Positions 14,229 to 16,141 of a stretch of 16,141 nucleotides of DNA are shown piece by piece. Location of the stretch: assembly GCA_009774055.1 (NCBI GenBank), contig VSNB01000048.1, positions 1 to 16,141 on the forward strand, given 5' to 3'. Position 1 is the stretch's first letter; the number at the start of each line of letters is the position of its first letter. The DNA comes from Clostridiales bacterium (lineage in GTDB: Bacteria > Bacillota > Clostridia > Oscillospirales > Oscillospiraceae). The translations under genes were made by a program, and so were the position numbers. The notes beneath the pieces were generated by a model. It worked only from the letters and a program-made list of their open reading frames with translations. It was not told the DNA's origin and did no database searches.

Positions 14229-15290
14229 ATGGAGAAAACGATTGACGCCATCTATGGAGAAATGCTGTCCGCCTTCGGCGAGGCCAGCGGATATTTGCCC
14301 AGCGCCTCGTGCGACCTGGCAGCCAGGCTGTATGCGGCGGCGGCGCAGATCCAGGGCATGTATTTACAGGCACAATGGCTGCTGGACCAGAGCTTTCCCC
14401 AGACCGCAAAGGGGGACTACCTGGAGCGGCACGCCCAACTGAGAGGACTCAGCCGAAGCGTTGCCACCTGCGCGGAGGGAACGCTTCGCTTCGGCCTGTC
14501 CGTCCCTGTCAGCGGTGATCTGACGGTGAAGTCTGGTACGGTCTGCATGACAGAAACCGGCATCCGATACGCCACAACAGATAACGTTACTCTGCGCGCG
14601 GGTCAGCTGTATGCGGATGCGCCCGCCGTGGCGCTGGAGCCGGGAAGGGCCGGGAATGTGGCAGCCAACACGATCACCATTATGGCGGCTATGCCGGTGG
14701 GCATCAAGGCGTGCACTAATCCGCAGGCTTTCAGCGGCGGAGATGACGCTGAAAGCGACGATGACCTGCGCCGCCGTCTGCTGGACAGCTATCTCCGTCT
14801 GCCAAACGGGGCTAACGCCGCTTACTATGAACAGACGGCGCTGTCCCGCACTGGCGTGGCGGCGGCTGTCGCCGTAGGGCGGCCCAGAGGCGTGGGGTCC
14901 GTGGACCTGTATATCGCTACGGATGGGGGAATTCCTGATGAGACGCTGTTGGTGGAGGTAAATGCATATTTGCAGGAAAAACGGGAGATTTCGGTAGATC
15001 TGCGGGTTTTGGCGCCCACACCCTACACGGTCAATATTTCCGTATCCGTTCAACCCGCCGCCGGGTTTACCTTCGAGGAAGCCCGGGCGGATGTGGACGC
15101 GGCGCTACGGGAGGCGTTTACTGGCGCAATGCTGGGGAAGGGCGTCACTTTGGCGTTTCTAGGCAACTTGATCTATGGTCTGGACAGCGTGGCGAACTAC
15201 AGCATCGCTGCGCCTGCCGCCGATTTGGCTGCCAGCCCTACGGTGCTGCCATGCCTGGGCAGCGTACAGATCACGCCATGGAGAGCTTGA
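14229..15290 (+). CDS. Baseplate J-like protein (XkdT-like)
   Basis: A 353-residue wedge protein of the gpJ/gp6 family that forms the ring of the baseplate. The N-terminal helices (SFPQTAKGDYLERHAQLRGL) and the following beta modules fit. A PGRAGNVAANTI stretch and the conserved SGGDDAESDDDLRRRLLDSY near residue 170 are hallmarks of Baseplate_J. The PYTVNISVSVQP strands and a final helix pair complete it. Length matches XkdT. The ribosome site is GGAGGG eight bases upstream. It ends one base before the next gene. Confidence 0.93.
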   Translation: MEKTIDAIYGEMLSAFGEASGYLPSASCDLAARLYAAAAQIQGMYLQAQWLLDQSFPQTAKGDYLERHAQLRGLSRSVATCAEGTLRFGLSVPVSGDLTVKSGTVCMTETGIRYATTDNVTLRAGQLYADAPAVALEPGRAGNVAANTITIMAAMPVGIKACTNPQAFSGGDDAESDDDLRRRLLDSYLRLPNGANAAYYEQTALSRTGVAAAVAVGRPRGVGSVDLYIATDGGIPDETLLVEVNAYLQEKREISVDLRVLAPTPYTVNISVSVQPAAGFTFEEARADVDAALREAFTGAMLGKGVTLAFLGNLIYGLDSVANYSIAAPAADLAASPTVLPCLGSVQITPWRA

Positions 15291-15291
15291 T

Positions 15292-15858
15292 ATGGGTTAT
15301 GGGGAACATTTGAGAAATCTTCTGCAGCCGTTGGGCATATACGACCTTGCGCCAGGGAGCCTCAGCGGCAGTGAGCTGGATGCCCTGGGCACGGGGCTTG
15401 ACAAACTGAGCGGACGGCTGGACTACGCAGAGCGGGAAAGCGCGCTTGCCACCGCCGAAAGCGAGGGGCTGGACCGGAGGGAGGCTCTGTTTGCTCGTAC
15501 GCCGGTTCATTACAGCGTCGCTTTACGGCGGCAGGCGATTGCCGCGCTGCTGCGAATCGGAGGTGATTGCTTTACATTATCCGATATTAACAATACGATC
15601 TCCGGCTGCGGCATCAAGGCGCTGGCACAGGAAAAGGATCAGTTCGGCTATATTCGGGTAATTTTTCCGGATGTGGCAGGAATTCCGGAGGGATTTGAGC
15701 AGATTAGGGATATTATTCTGGACATTATCCCCTGCCATTTGGATGTGGAATTTTATTTCCGCTATCTGACATGGGCGGAATGCGAGGCATTCCGATATAC
15801 CTGGGCAATTATTCACGAAAGGGAATATACCTGGTACGGATTCGAGCTGGCTGTCTGA
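15292..15858 (+). CDS. Tail protein I / XkdU-YmfQ-like baseplate protein
   Basis: 188 residues from ATG 15292, one base after the J stop. The frame extends further upstream but only inside the J gene. The opening HLRNLLQPLGIYDL and later helical core fit the YmfQ/XkdU (DUF2313) family, which pairs with gpJ in the wedge and normally links to tail fibres. Here no fibre gene follows; the terminator comes immediately. The C terminus (EREYTWYGFELAV) is complete. It is the last gene of the operon. Confidence 0.8.
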   Translation: MGYGEHLRNLLQPLGIYDLAPGSLSGSELDALGTGLDKLSGRLDYAERESALATAESEGLDRREALFARTPVHYSVALRRQAIAALLRIGGDCFTLSDINNTISGCGIKALAQEKDQFGYIRVIFPDVAGIPEGFEQIRDIILDIIPCHLDVEFYFRYLTWAECEAFRYTWAIIHEREYTWYGFELAV

Positions 15859-15861
15859 CAG

Positions 15862-15901
15862 AGCTCTCCGCAGATGCAAAGCGTCTGCGGAGAGCTTTTT
15901 A
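15862..15901 (+). terminator. Strong intrinsic terminator ending the particle operon
   Basis: AGCTCTCCGCAGATGC (15862-15877) pairs with GCGTCTGCGGAGAGCT (15881-15896) over 16 pairs with one G-T wobble and an AAA loop, followed by TTTT. It starts four bases after the last stop codon. It fixes the operon's right end and shows that no fibre or lysis genes are co-transcribed. Confidence 0.92.
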
Positions 15902-15990
15902 TTTCTGCATTATTTCTTGTAAAATGGCATTATGTAATCCTCTTTGTTAAAGGATAGATTTGTGCCTCCAACACAGAAGAATCCTCCCGT

Positions 15991-16141
15991 TTCCCACTAA
16001 AATTCCCACTCCCTGCAACCCAAATGTAAACTTTTCATGAACACGCTACCAGGCGGCTACCAAGCCTTCCGGCACCGCTACCAACTGCAATCCGGTGAAA
16101 AATAATCAAAACAGTCGACATAAGCTGGCCCCCTGCTACCA
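15991..16141. repeat. Cluster of short direct repeats (candidate recombinase sites)
   Basis: TTCCCACT occurs twice (15991-15998 and 16003-16010). GCTACCA occurs four times (16045-16051, 16056-16062, 16077-16083, 16135-16141), with start-to-start spacings of 11, 21 and 58 bases. No gene is apparent in the last 240 bases on either strand. Such irregular short direct repeats are typical of arm-type binding sites next to tyrosine-recombinase attachment sites, so the element boundary or an integrase gene may lie just outside. This is a pattern-based suggestion only. Confidence 0.35.

Noticed and set aside
13351..14442. Open frame of 363 codons across spike, gp25 and J genes
   Set aside because: It is a Gly/Arg-rich shadow crossing three well-supported genes in another frame.
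3234..15858. R-type bacteriocin (diffocin-like headless tail)
   Set aside because: Terminase, portal, protease and major capsid genes are present and intact, and no tail fibre or lysis gene is in the operon.
16045..16141. CRISPR array from GCTACCA repeats
   Set aside because: Repeats are only 7 bases and spacings are irregular (11, 21, 58), unlike CRISPR repeats.

Overview
The window is GC-rich DNA with strong AGGAGG-type ribosome binding sites and dense palindromic intergenic repeats. It looks like a Gram-positive gut anaerobe of the class Clostridia, most likely Oscillospiraceae-like. That placement is inferred from style and gene families, not from a marker gene. All convincing genes lie on the + strand.

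Layout. (1) Positions 1 to about 1180 hold no convincing gene. They contain a mosaic of GC-rich hairpins, including two oppositely oriented copies of one composite multi-hairpin element whose stems differ in sequence but keep their pairing. (2) Positions 1196-3092 hold a two-gene overlapping operon: an SMC/ABC-type AAA ATPase, then a DUF3226/TOPRIM-like protein. Together they resemble an OLD nuclease split in two, or the PARIS defence pair. A strong intrinsic terminator closes the operon. (3) Positions 3234-15858 hold one tightly packed 15-gene operon for a contractile-tailed phage-like particle: a short small-terminase-like protein, large terminase, portal, prohead protease, decoration protein, major capsid protein, three connector/neck proteins, tail sheath, tail tube, an unrecognised disordered protein, a LysM baseplate protein, gpD-like hub, gpV-like spike, gp25-like sheath initiator, gpJ-like and gpI-like wedge proteins. 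A strong terminator follows directly. (4) The last 240 bases have no gene but carry short direct repeats that could be recombinase-binding or attachment sites.

How it works together. The terminase and portal would load DNA into an HK97-fold head, and the neck proteins would join it to a contractile tail. The tail order matches the Bacillus PBSX xkdK to xkdU block, with one striking absence: there is no normal tape-measure gene between tube and LysM protein. Only a 254-residue, largely disordered ORF sits there. Tail fibres, holin, endolysin, integrase, repressor and replication genes are also absent between the two terminators. The locus therefore looks like a domesticated or minimal contractile particle (gene-transfer-agent-like, or complemented from elsewhere) rather than a complete prophage. 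It lies directly downstream of a putative anti-phage ATPase/nuclease pair. I regard these two as the most interesting parts of the window.
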